The notes beneath the pieces are model-generated. The model did not search any database. It was not told the DNA's origin and was given only the letters and a program-made list of their open reading frames with translations. Below, piece after piece: positions 1 through 6,005 of a DNA stretch of 20,279 nt. The position numbers were made by a program, and so were the translations under genes. Position 1 is the stretch's first letter. Each line of letters begins with the position of its first letter. The stretch is from Chloroflexota bacterium (GTDB lineage: Bacteria; Chloroflexota; Dehalococcoidia; Lucifugimonadales; JADFKI01): assembly GCA_009838595.1 (NCBI GenBank), contig VXRI01000248.1, positions 1 through 20,279 of the forward strand, in the 5' to 3' direction.

Positions 1-612
1 GTGTCGTCGGATGAAGTGGTTGACATATTCGCAGCCGCGGGCTTGAAGAACCCGGACATATCGGTTCTCTCGGATGAGTTTCTTGCAGAGGTGCGCGCCA
101 TGCCGCATCGCAACCTCGCTGTTGAGTTGCTGCAAAAGCTGATAAAGGGCGAGCTGACGATCCGCCGTCGCAAGAATGTGGTACAGGCACGCTCATTCGC
201 CGGGATGCTGGAGGAGACTCTGCGCCGCTACGAGAACAGGGCGATTGAAGCGGCGCAGGTCATCGAAGAACTGATACAGATGGCGCGCGAAATCCGCGCT
301 GCGAGTGAACGGGGCGAGAAACTCGGCCTCACCGATGACGAGTTGGCGTTCTACGATGCCTTAGAGACTAACGATAGCGCCGTGCAAGTGTTGGGCGACG
401 AGACTTTGCGAGACATCGCCCGCGAACTGGTGGAAACTGTTCGTCGCAATGTAGGCATCGACTGGACACTACGCGAAGACGCACATGCACGGCTGCGTGT
501 CTTGGTTCGCCGACTGCTGCGGAGATTTGGCTACCCGCCGGACAAGCAGGAAAAGGCGACCGAGACGGTGTTGGAACAAGCCGAACTTGTGTCTGATGAG
601 TGGGTATTATAA
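1..612 (+). CDS. hsdR: Type I restriction enzyme R subunit (HsdR), C-terminal end, partial
   Basis: This is the last 203 residues of what I recognise as the HsdR motor/nuclease subunit of a type I restriction-modification system. The conserved C-terminal segment (DUF3387/T1RH-like region) is visible: [12 protein letters not shown] near residue 37, the [10 protein letters not shown] stretch near 57, [11 protein letters not shown] near 85, [12 protein letters not shown] near 109 and [10 protein letters not shown] near 177. This region is helical and probably contacts the rest of the complex; the nuclease and helicase domains would lie upstream of the window. The frame is open to base 1, and family members are usually about 1000 residues, so the GTG at base 1 is probably internal. 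It ends at a TAA at 610-612. The hsdM and hsdS partners are not visible. An IS remnant follows about 60 bp downstream, so this end of the locus has been reworked. Confidence 0.85.
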   Translation: MSSDEVVDIFAAAGLKNPDISVLSDEFLAEVRAMPHRNLAVELLQKLIKGELTIRRRKNVVQARSFAGMLEETLRRYENRAIEAAQVIEELIQMAREIRAASERGEKLGLTDDELAFYDALETNDSAVQVLGDETLRDIARELVETVRRNVGIDWTLREDAHARLRVLVRRLLRRFGYPPDKQEKATETVLEQAELVSDEWVL

Positions 613-673
613 CCCAACAAGCAGTGATTGAAGTAATCGTGTTGATGCAACTATCTGCAAGATAGATTGGGTA

Positions 674-1014
674 GGTATCACAGGGTTCATCCCCCGCTCC
701 ACCACTCCTTCCACGATGGCATCGCTATCATAGCCTTTGTCTGCCAGCAAATGCCCCCTTCTATGCCCTATATCAGCTCCATTGTCTTGCTACTGTCCGC
801 AACCGTACCTACTGTTGCCTTCATCCTCACGGGCATCCCGTGAGTGTTCACCTTCACATAACCGGCGTCTATCATCAGCCATTCAAAGTCTGGCTCGTCT
901 ATCAGCGCCTCCAGTATGCGCTCCCACACACCATTGTCCCGCCAGCGAGAGTAGCGGCGATGGGTGTTCTTCCAGTCGCCGTAGTCCGGCGGCAGGTTTC
1001 GTCAGGGCGCGCCC
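674..1014 (-). pseudogene. Degenerate IS5-family (IS427-like) transposase remnant
   Basis: Read on the minus strand, this stretch gives transposase text such as LPPDYGDWKNTHRRYSRW, GVWERILEALIDEPDFEW and MIDAGYVKV, then HGMPVRMKATVGTVADSS and, in another frame, HLLADKGYDSDAIVEG. This is typical of IS5-family DDE transposases. The first catalytic Asp (in MIDA) and the second (in LLADKGYD) are present; the third, Glu-containing part is missing. Damage visible: the usual GAPWRDLP block reads GAP-stop-RNLP (TGG to TGA at 1002-1004), an internal deletion of roughly 30 codons near 841-850 between the VKV and HGMPVR blocks, an in-frame TAG at 768-770, and a frameshift at the C run near 754-758. The N-terminal third and the C-terminal end are gone. 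No terminal inverted repeats were found. It cannot encode an active enzyme. Confidence 0.8.
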
Positions 1015-1547
1015 ATGCTGCTGCTCCGCAGTTCGTCGGATTCCGGCAAAAGGTCTCCCAGAAAGTTGAATGCGTCAGGGTGGTTCTCGTCAACAGTCAT
1101 CCGCCAGATGTCGCCGTCTGTTTCAATAATAAGCTTGGAGTCGCCGCGAACTATCACGTAGTACGGAGGCTCGGGACAGTTATTCGTTAGGCAGGTGCCG
1201 AAAATTACATGCCTTTTTATGTAGGCATCCTCGGGCAGTTTGATAGAGCTTCCATCCTCAAAGCCTACGGTTGATCCTGCGGTTGCGGGCCCTGATGTAG
1301 GTTCGCTAACCGAATTGCTCTCTCTGCGCCGCTCCAGAGCTTCTTCTTCTTCCTGCGTGAGAGTCGGCACGGGATATGGCGTCGTCGGAAGAGGCGGCAA
1401 GATAGGTGTGGGGGGAGTGTCAGCCGTGACGGTCTCATCGTCTAAGTAGTACGAGTAGAATACGCCTCCAACGAATGAGACGAATGCCACTGCTGCCATG
1501 ATTACCAGCAAGTAGGCTGGCACAATTCGTCGGATGTTTCTGAGCAT
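1002..1547 (-). CDS. Hypothetical single-pass membrane-anchored protein
   Basis: I do not recognise this 181-residue protein. It has a short basic N-terminus, one hydrophobic segment at about residues 9-33 (transmembrane anchor or uncleaved signal), a Pro/Thr-rich linker at about 42-66, an acidic patch EEEEALERRR near 66-75, and a compact C-terminal region of about 90 residues. The last contains Cys119 and Cys124, which could form a disulfide outside the membrane. The start is supported by a good AGGTGAT ribosome binding site at 1552-1558, four bases before the ATG. The final residues MGAP are in frame with the neighbouring IS5 transposase remnant (GAPWRDLP block), so the original C-terminus was probably replaced by insertion-derived sequence and the gene may be truncated. 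Composition and anchor suggest an envelope protein; no function is inferred. Confidence 0.6.
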   Translation of the reverse strand: MLRNIRRIVPAYLLVIMAAVAFVSFVGGVFYSYYLDDETVTADTPPTPILPPLPTTPYPVPTLTQEEEEALERRRESNSVSEPTSGPATAGSTVGFEDGSSIKLPEDAYIKRHVIFGTCLTNNCPEPPYYVIVRGDSKLIIETDGDIWRMTVDENHPDAFNFLGDLLPESDELRSSSMGAP

Positions 1548-1673
1548 TGAATCACCTCTTTCCTGATTTTTAAGTGCGATGACGCTAACATGCGATAAAG
1601 AAGTCTATGGCGGGGGATACTTTGCAAAGCAGCGCGACCTCGCTCCATCGAAAGTATTGCTAACTAGCCGGGC

Positions 1674-1724
1674 TCAAGTCAACAGCAGCGCCATCAGCAT
1701 GACCGCCATCAATCGCTTGACCAT
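1674..1724 (-). CDS. Candidate 16-residue hydrophobic mini-protein or leader peptide
   Basis: A minus-strand ATG at 1724 is preceded by an excellent AGGAGGT Shine-Dalgarno at 1730-1736 with about 5 bases of spacing. It encodes MVKRLMAVMLMALLLT followed by TGA. The peptide looks like the basic and hydrophobic parts of a signal peptide with no cleavage site or mature region. It lies about 126 bp upstream of the 181-residue membrane protein, on the same strand. It could be a small membrane peptide, a translated leader, or the stump of a decayed lipoprotein gene. A possible promoter upstream (TTGACC at 1764-1769 with TGTAAT at 1743-1748, spacing only 15) is weak. Coding status is unproven; the ribosome binding site is the main support. 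Confidence 0.35.
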   Translation of the reverse strand: MVKRLMAVMLMALLLT

Positions 1725-1809
1725 TTCGATACCTCCTATGCTATTACAACTTAGAACCGATGAGGTCAAGCGTAATCGCAGTTTGGAGTTTTGCATATAT
1801 TACAAATGG

Positions 1810-1893
1810 ACTATTTCATGTACTATTTTTGCGGGCGCGACGTACTATGCGTATAGTCCGAATGAACTATGCCTTATGGTACATTCGGACTAT
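1810..1893. promoter_or_regulatory. Phased ACTAT repeat array with a perfect 12-bp inverted repeat
   Basis: The pentamer ACTAT occurs at 1810, 1822, 1844, 1866 and 1889, i.e. with spacings of 12, 22, 22 and 23 bp, close to whole turns of the helix. Two copies sit in GGACTAT. A perfect inverted repeat, ATAGTCCGAATG at 1853-1864 and its complement at 1882-1893, is centred within the array with a 17-base spacer. The stretch lies upstream of the response regulator and its TATAAT box at 1946, roughly 65 to 150 bp before the expected transcript start, a position typical of activator binding. Half-sites facing the same side of the helix suggest cooperative binding by a dimeric regulator, possibly the adjacent LuxR-type protein; that link is inference. 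Confidence 0.5.
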
Positions 1894-1925
1894 TGCCGAC
1901 ACATTGCGACGCTGCTGCCAGGCGT

Positions 1926-1951
1926 TTGGAGCGCGGGCGATGGTGTATAAT
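1926..1951 (+). promoter_or_regulatory. Candidate promoter of the response regulator gene
   Basis: A perfect TATAAT lies at 1946-1951, giving an expected start near 1957, about 37 bases before the ATG at 1994. The best -35-like match is TTGGAG at 1926-1931, but the spacer is only 14 bases. A good -10 with a poor -35 fits an activator-dependent promoter, in keeping with the repeat array just upstream. Confidence 0.45.
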
Positions 1952-1993
1952 CGGCGGCTAGAAAGAGGCGAAGCCGAAGAAGTGTTGAGGGAG

Positions 1994-2674
1994 ATGGGAT
2001 TGAATTCAATCAGAATTGTGATAGTTGACGACCATGAGCTGGTGCGAATCGGACTGAGGACTGTCGCCGAAGCCGAGGAAGACTTGGCGGTGGTCGGCGA
2101 TTACGGCACCGCGGAGTCTGCCCTCGCCAATGTGGAGCGGCTTTCCCCGGATGTGGTCATGATGGGCGTGCGAATGGCAGGGATAGACGGCATAGAAGCC
2201 TGCCGTCGTATTCTCAGCCTGCTTCCGAATGCGAAGGTGGTCATTCTGACTTCTCAGGTTGACGAGGATACTATCGTGTCTTCGATAATGGCTGGGGCAT
2301 CGGGTTACTTGCTCAAGAATACGGATGTCCGAGCGCTGCTTCTTGCGGTGCGAACCGTCGCGAACGGGGAGGCGCTTCTCCATCCCGCGGTAACGCAGAG
2401 AGCGCTTAACAGGCTAAAGGCTCTGACTGATCGCAGTGCCGCCGCCGCGCCGGACACGCAGCATGATGCCCCAACCGAGCTGCTGTCGAAACGAGAGGGC
2501 GAGGTGTATGCCCTGATTGCGAAAGGCTGCACGAATAGAGAGATAGGCGAGCGGCTGTATATCAGCGAGAACACGGCGCGCAATCATGTGAGCCATGTTC
2601 TGCGCAAACTAGGGCTGAACCGTCGCGGTCAGGCTGCGGCGCGTGGCTTGCGGCATGGCGCGGCTGCGGATTGA
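1994..2674 (+). CDS. NarL/FixJ (LuxR-type) response regulator with non-phosphorylatable receiver
   Basis: The 226-residue protein has a receiver domain (about 6-122) and a LuxR-type helix-turn-helix (about 160-215; LLSKREGEVYALIAKG, TNREIGERLYISENT, NHVSHVLRKLGL). The acidic pair Asp12-Asp13, Thr86 and Lys108 (GYLLK) of the receiver are kept. The phosphoacceptor position is not: where the family reads LMDxRMPG, this protein reads MMGVRMAG, with Gly58 (GGC at 2165-2167) in place of Asp. It should therefore bind DNA without ordinary Asp phosphorylation and may be constitutive, dimerisation-driven or ligand-responsive. No histidine kinase is adjacent. The frame is open further upstream, but the TATAAT at 1946 and the receiver boundary favour ATG 1994. 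The in-frame TTG at 2000, seven bases after AGGGAG, is a credible alternative. The stop lies 8 bp from that of the convergent peptidase gene. Confidence 0.88.
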   Translation: MGLNSIRIVIVDDHELVRIGLRTVAEAEEDLAVVGDYGTAESALANVERLSPDVVMMGVRMAGIDGIEACRRILSLLPNAKVVILTSQVDEDTIVSSIMAGASGYLLKNTDVRALLLAVRTVANGEALLHPAVTQRALNRLKALTDRSAAAAPDTQHDAPTELLSKREGEVYALIAKGCTNREIGERLYISENTARNHVSHVLRKLGLNRRGQAAARGLRHGAAAD

Positions 2675-2682
2675 AGAGGGTT

Positions 2683-4041
2683 CTACTCGCCACCCAGCAC
2701 ATCAATCGCCAGCGCGAGCATTATCTTTGTGCCGCTTATTAGGCTGTTGATGCCGACGGATTCATCTGTGCCGTGCACATGGTCTAGCATTGGGTCGTCG
2801 TCCGGGTGCGAGCCGCTGAAGCCGTAGGTTATCGTGCCCAACGGACGCAGGAAGCGCGAATCGGTGAAGCCCGTGCTGATTGCCGGCACCCATTGGATGT
2901 CGTCAACGCCGAGCGCCGCCGCAGTCGCGTGCCGAATGCTCCTACCGAGCCGTGTCTCGAAGGCGGAAGAGTTGGGCACTGCCATGTAATCTATCTCGTA
3001 TGTCGTATTGGGTATGCCTTCGAGTATCATGTCGAGCTGCTCGCGCAGGTAGTCGTCGCTCTGATGCGGCAGCGTGCGCACATCGCAGGTCAGACGTATG
3101 GATTCCGGCACGCTGTTGGACTTGATGCCGCCGTTAATCATCGTGGGCGTCAGCGTCATACGCGACAGCGCGCGCATCATCGAAGCGAAGCGCGGGTTCA
3201 ACGGCTCCATTTCAGCGATAATGTCATCGATGTTCTCCGCGGACGGCTTATGCTCGATGGCGAAGACCGATAGGTGCTCGAACAGGCTGGTTGATGTGTC
3301 GCGCTCGGGTTCGTATTCTTCGATTCGCTTCAAGACGCGGTGCAGTGTGTACAGCGCGTTGCTGCCCTGCCACGGCACGGACGCGTGCGCGCTCGTCCCC
3401 TTGATGTCGATCTCGACTTGGAGGCGTCCCTTCTCGCCGGTCCCAAGCAGATATGTCAGGCCGCTCGGCGAATCGATGGGCGTGCCGCCGCCTTCGTTAA
3501 CCGCGAATGGCGCGCGAATTTTTTCGGGGTAGTTTTCCGCAAGCCAACCGAAGCCGTAGCGACCGCCGTGCTCTTCGTCCGCGCCGGACGCGAGTATCAG
3601 GCTGTCTTGCAATTTAATGTCGTTACGCATCAGTAGCCTCATTGCGTACATCTGCGCTGTGAGCAAGCCTTTGCAGTCGGTCGCGCCGCGTCCGAATATC
3701 CTGCCGTCCGCGATGGTCGCGCTGAACGGCGGAAATCGCCACTTGTCCTCTTCTTCGACCGGCACGACATCAGTGTGCGACATAAACATCAGCCCCGCGT
3801 CCGAATTCGTGCCCTCGATTCGGGCGATGATATTGCCGCGGTTCGGTACGCGTGCAAGGATTTCGGACTTTATACCATCATCGGCAAGCCAGTCGCGCAC
3901 ATACTCGCAGACGGGCGTTTCATCGCCGGTCGGCATAATGCCGGTGTTCACGGAAGGAATGCGTACTAGCGCCTGCTCGAGGGCGATAATTTCCTCTCGC
4001 TGTTCGTCAACTTGGGCGAAGAGTTCTTTGAGGGTGGGCAT
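2683..4041 (-). CDS. M20 family metallopeptidase (ArgE/DapE/ACY1/CPG2-type)
   Basis: A 452-residue zinc-dependent amidohydrolase or peptidase, probably cytoplasmic as no signal peptide is seen. Conserved residues: His89 and Asp91 in SHTDVVPV, bridging Asp122 in GRGATDCKG, Glu156-Glu157 in GADEEHGG (catalytic base and metal ligand), Glu183 in NEGGG, the GTSAHASVPW lid motif of the dimerisation domain, and His423 in DHVHGTDES. Family members hydrolyse dipeptides, N-acyl amino acids or carbamates; the substrate cannot be told from sequence alone. The start is placed at the ATG at 4041, because the GGAGG at 4049-4053 is seven bases from it and only one base from the upstream ATG at 4047. It has its own strong promoter (4092-4119) and is convergent with the response regulator. 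Confidence 0.9.
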   Translation of the reverse strand: MPTLKELFAQVDEQREEIIALEQALVRIPSVNTGIMPTGDETPVCEYVRDWLADDGIKSEILARVPNRGNIIARIEGTNSDAGLMFMSHTDVVPVEEEDKWRFPPFSATIADGRIFGRGATDCKGLLTAQMYAMRLLMRNDIKLQDSLILASGADEEHGGRYGFGWLAENYPEKIRAPFAVNEGGGTPIDSPSGLTYLLGTGEKGRLQVEIDIKGTSAHASVPWQGSNALYTLHRVLKRIEEYEPERDTSTSLFEHLSVFAIEHKPSAENIDDIIAEMEPLNPRFASMMRALSRMTLTPTMINGGIKSNSVPESIRLTCDVRTLPHQSDDYLREQLDMILEGIPNTTYEIDYMAVPNSSAFETRLGRSIRHATAAALGVDDIQWVPAISTGFTDSRFLRPLGTITYGFSGSHPDDDPMLDHVHGTDESVGINSLISGTKIMLALAIDVLGGE

Positions 4042-4091
4042 GGGCATTCCTCCGGAATAGTAAATCGATTTATTGGCTGGTCGGCTGGATT

Positions 4092-4119
4092 AGTATAGCA
4101 GTGTGGGTTGGGGTTTCAA
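4092..4119 (-). promoter_or_regulatory. Sigma-70-type extended -10 promoter of the M20 peptidase gene
   Basis: On the minus strand, TTGAAA (4114-4119) is followed after 16 bases by TATACT (4092-4097), preceded by TGC (an extended -10). The expected start is near 4085, giving a leader of about 44 bases to the ATG at 4041. Confidence 0.65.
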
Positions 4120-4234
4120 GGCACGGCTCAATGTTAGACTATCGCCCGCATCCTAGCATTTACCTATCCCCTACGCTCCTAAAGAGAGGGAAGAGACTTT
4201 GGCATCCATGCATTGAGGATTCGAATCGGGACAA

Positions 4235-4768
4235 TTAGGCGTCGAAGATGCAGGTTGCCATTAGGAGGGCGGCGATGGTCTTGGCGTCTTGGATTTCACC
4301 TAGCCTTATGAGCTGCGGGATGCGCGACAGCGGCACTTTTTCCACCTGAATGTCTTCGTCGTCGTCCGCCTGAAGGCTGCGCGGCACGAGGTCTTTGGCG
4401 AGGTAGGCATACATGAACTCGGTGCAGAAACCGGGAGACGACCAGAAACCGCCGAGTATGCGGAGATTGCGCGATGCGTAGCCAATCTCTTCCGCCATCT
4501 CTCGTTGAGCGCAGTCGTCCGGGTCTTCGCCCGTTTCGACGAGTCCGGCGGGCGCTTCAAGCAGGTTTTGTTGCGCCGCGTATCTATACTGGCGCACGAG
4601 ATGCACATTCCCTTCGTCGTCGATTGGCACGATGACGACCGCGTCCGCGTGGTCAACGACTTCGCGCACGGACTGGTTGCCGTTGCGCATAAGTATGTCG
4701 TCAACACGCACTTTGATTATCTTGCCGTCGTAGATTTCTCGGCTGGCAATCTGCTCTTCCGGCTGCAT
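4235..4768 (-). CDS. nudF: Nudix hydrolase, ADP-ribose pyrophosphatase type
   Basis: A 177-residue Nudix enzyme. The Nudix box GX5EX7REUXEEXGU is complete: Gly75 to Glu81, then Arg89-Glu90, Glu93-Glu94 and Gly96. Downstream lies the SPGF element (about 110-113), about 15 residues after the box, as in ADP-ribose pyrophosphatases. These cleave ADP-ribose to AMP and ribose 5-phosphate with Mg2+, removing a reactive product of NAD breakdown. The N-terminal strand region (residues 1-40) matches the dimer-forming part of this subfamily. AAGGTG about 8 bases before the ATG supports the start. NAD kinase lies 219 bp upstream on the same strand, so both touch nicotinamide-nucleotide pools. Other sugar-nucleotide substrates cannot be excluded. 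Confidence 0.87.
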   Translation of the reverse strand: MQPEEQIASREIYDGKIIKVRVDDILMRNGNQSVREVVDHADAVVIVPIDDEGNVHLVRQYRYAAQQNLLEAPAGLVETGEDPDDCAQREMAEEIGYASRNLRILGGFWSSPGFCTEFMYAYLAKDLVPRSLQADDDEDIQVEKVPLSRIPQLIRLGEIQDAKTIAALLMATCIFDA

Positions 4769-4821
4769 ATCTTACACCTTTCGGATGTATGGGACTACTT
4801 GATTATAGACTGATACCAAGG

Positions 4822-4942
4822 ACTTTCGGTTGTCACCCTGAACGAAGTGAAGGGTCTAAAATCGCAGTGTTGAGACAAATCTGTCCGTAGTCAACGCGTT
4901 TAGATTTCTCGCTTCGCTCGAAATGACATAAATAATCGAAAG
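4822..4942. repeat. Inverted-repeat element (MITE/REP-like) between nudix and nadK genes
   Basis: Two 30-base arms face each other: 4831-4860 (starting TGTCACCCTGAACGAAG and ending TCTAAA) and 4899-4928 (whose complement starts TGTCATTTCGAGCGAAG and ends TCTAAA). They match at 20 of 30 positions and all ten differences are transitions. Flanking CTTTCG blocks, at about 4823-4828 and 4934-4939 (the second inverted), extend the symmetry. The 38-base middle has no ORF. From memory, sequences of this type recur in many bacterial genomes as small non-autonomous repeats. It could form a hairpin in transcripts of either strand and may attenuate read-through from nadK into the Nudix gene. No target-site duplication was identified. 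Confidence 0.6.
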
Positions 4943-4987
4943 GCCCTATAGACCGCTATGGGAATGCTGCGCGGTGTCTATGCGCGG

Positions 4988-5863
4988 CTATGTCGCAGGC
5001 GGTGGGCTGTATGACGGCGTGTCCATGCCGAATGTGCGGCGCGTGAGTGCGGCGTAAAAGGCAGTCGGCGCATGGCGGCGCAGAAAGCGAGTGACATACT
5101 CGCTCCTACGAATCGTTACGCGGTCCCCGTCGTGCAGCAGCGTGTCCGTGAAGCCGTCCACGACCAATTGCGCCTCGTGTCCGTCGCTTGCCTGCAATTC
5201 CAACGTCGTTGTGTCCGGCAAAATCAATCCGCTGCGCAAGCCCGTGTGCGCCGCGACAGGCTGAATGAGCATCGCTTTCGTTTCCGGATACATAATCGGC
5301 CCGCCTGCGGAGAGCGCGTAACCCGTGCTGCCGGTAGCCGTGGATACAATGACCGCATCGGCGCGATAGCTCGTCAGGATTACGCCGTCGATGGTCGTCA
5401 GGATGTCCAGCAGCCGCGCGGAGCCGCCTCTGCCGACAACTACATCGTTCAACGCGTGCAGCGTGAGATACGGCTCTTGGTCGTCGCCGCGCCGCACACT
5501 GACTTCGAGCATCATGCGCTCTTCGAGGCGAGCGCCTCCGTTCATGTAGCTCGGAATCTCTTCAATGGCTTCCTGCACCTGCAGCTCCGCCATAAAGCCG
5601 ATTCTGCCCATATTGATGCCGACCAGCGGCACGCCGTACTCGGACGTCGTGCGGACAACGCGCAATATAGTGCCGTCTCCGCCGGCGACTACGATGAAGC
5701 GCGTGTCGTGTAGAACAGGGCGCATATTGTCGAGGTCTTCGGCGGCGCTCAGCCAGCAGTCTTCACCTAGCCCTAGCGCGTTCATCACAGACTTCGTCAT
5801 CTGCAAAGCGGTGGTGTGCTGCGCGTTGTACACGAAGCCGATGAGACGGCGGGAGGTTGTCAT
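4988..5863 (-). CDS. nadK: NAD kinase
   Basis: A 291-residue ATP-NAD kinase that phosphorylates NAD to NADP in the cytosol. Signature elements: GGDGT at 61-65 (nucleotide phosphate binding and catalytic Asp), NMGRIGFM at 84-91, the Asn139-Asp140 pair in LNDVVVGRG (NAD binding) and the glycine-rich TGSTGYALSAGGPI at 177-190. The frame is open 23 codons further upstream, but conserved homology begins with the MTTSRRLIGF start at 5863, which is preceded by a modest TTAGGC. It lies 142 bp downstream of nuoN on the same strand with no clear terminator between, so it may be partly co-transcribed with the complex I genes. Confidence 0.93.
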   Translation of the reverse strand: MTTSRRLIGFVYNAQHTTALQMTKSVMNALGLGEDCWLSAAEDLDNMRPVLHDTRFIVVAGGDGTILRVVRTTSEYGVPLVGINMGRIGFMAELQVQEAIEEIPSYMNGGARLEERMMLEVSVRRGDDQEPYLTLHALNDVVVGRGGSARLLDILTTIDGVILTSYRADAVIVSTATGSTGYALSAGGPIMYPETKAMLIQPVAAHTGLRSGLILPDTTTLELQASDGHEAQLVVDGFTDTLLHDGDRVTIRRSEYVTRFLRRHAPTAFYAALTRRTFGMDTPSYSPPPAT

Positions 5864-5868
5864 ATCGA

Positions 5869-5891
5869 GCCTAACACTTATGCCTAACACT
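5869..5891. repeat. Short direct repeat immediately upstream of nadK
   Basis: GCCTAACACT occurs at 5869-5878 and 5882-5891, period 13. On the minus strand it places two AGTGTTAGGC copies just before the nadK start. The proximal copy supplies the weak Shine-Dalgarno-like TTAGGC. Confidence 0.4.
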
Positions 5892-6005
5892 AATAAATGA
5901 CACAGGCCTATTCCCGGCATTTCGCGCGGCATTCGGCTGCCAGTTCCTATCCTAACCTGTCAGCCGTTCTGTGGGAAAGGCATTAGCGGCGCAGATTGCA
6001 GGAGG

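Noticed and set aside
737..1190. Two plus-strand frames of 110 and 116 codons
   Set aside because: They run antisense to the IS5 remnant and the 181-aa gene, have low-complexity Cys/Ser/Arg text and no ribosome binding site.
1579..1950. A 123-codon plus-strand frame
   Set aside because: It crosses the repeat array, resembles no family, has no ribosome binding site, and its composition follows the AT-rich intergenic DNA.
1760..1993. N-terminal extension of the response regulator to 1760
   Set aside because: The extra 78 codons cover the phased repeats and the TATAAT box and show no receiver-domain similarity.
4218..4227. Perfect palindrome GATTCGAATC downstream of the Nudix gene
   Set aside because: Ten bases of symmetry is common by chance, and it has no T tract or conserved partner site.
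5072..5713. A 213-codon plus-strand frame opposite nadK
   Set aside because: It is a shadow of the NAD kinase gene, whose motifs are all on the minus strand; no start signal was found.
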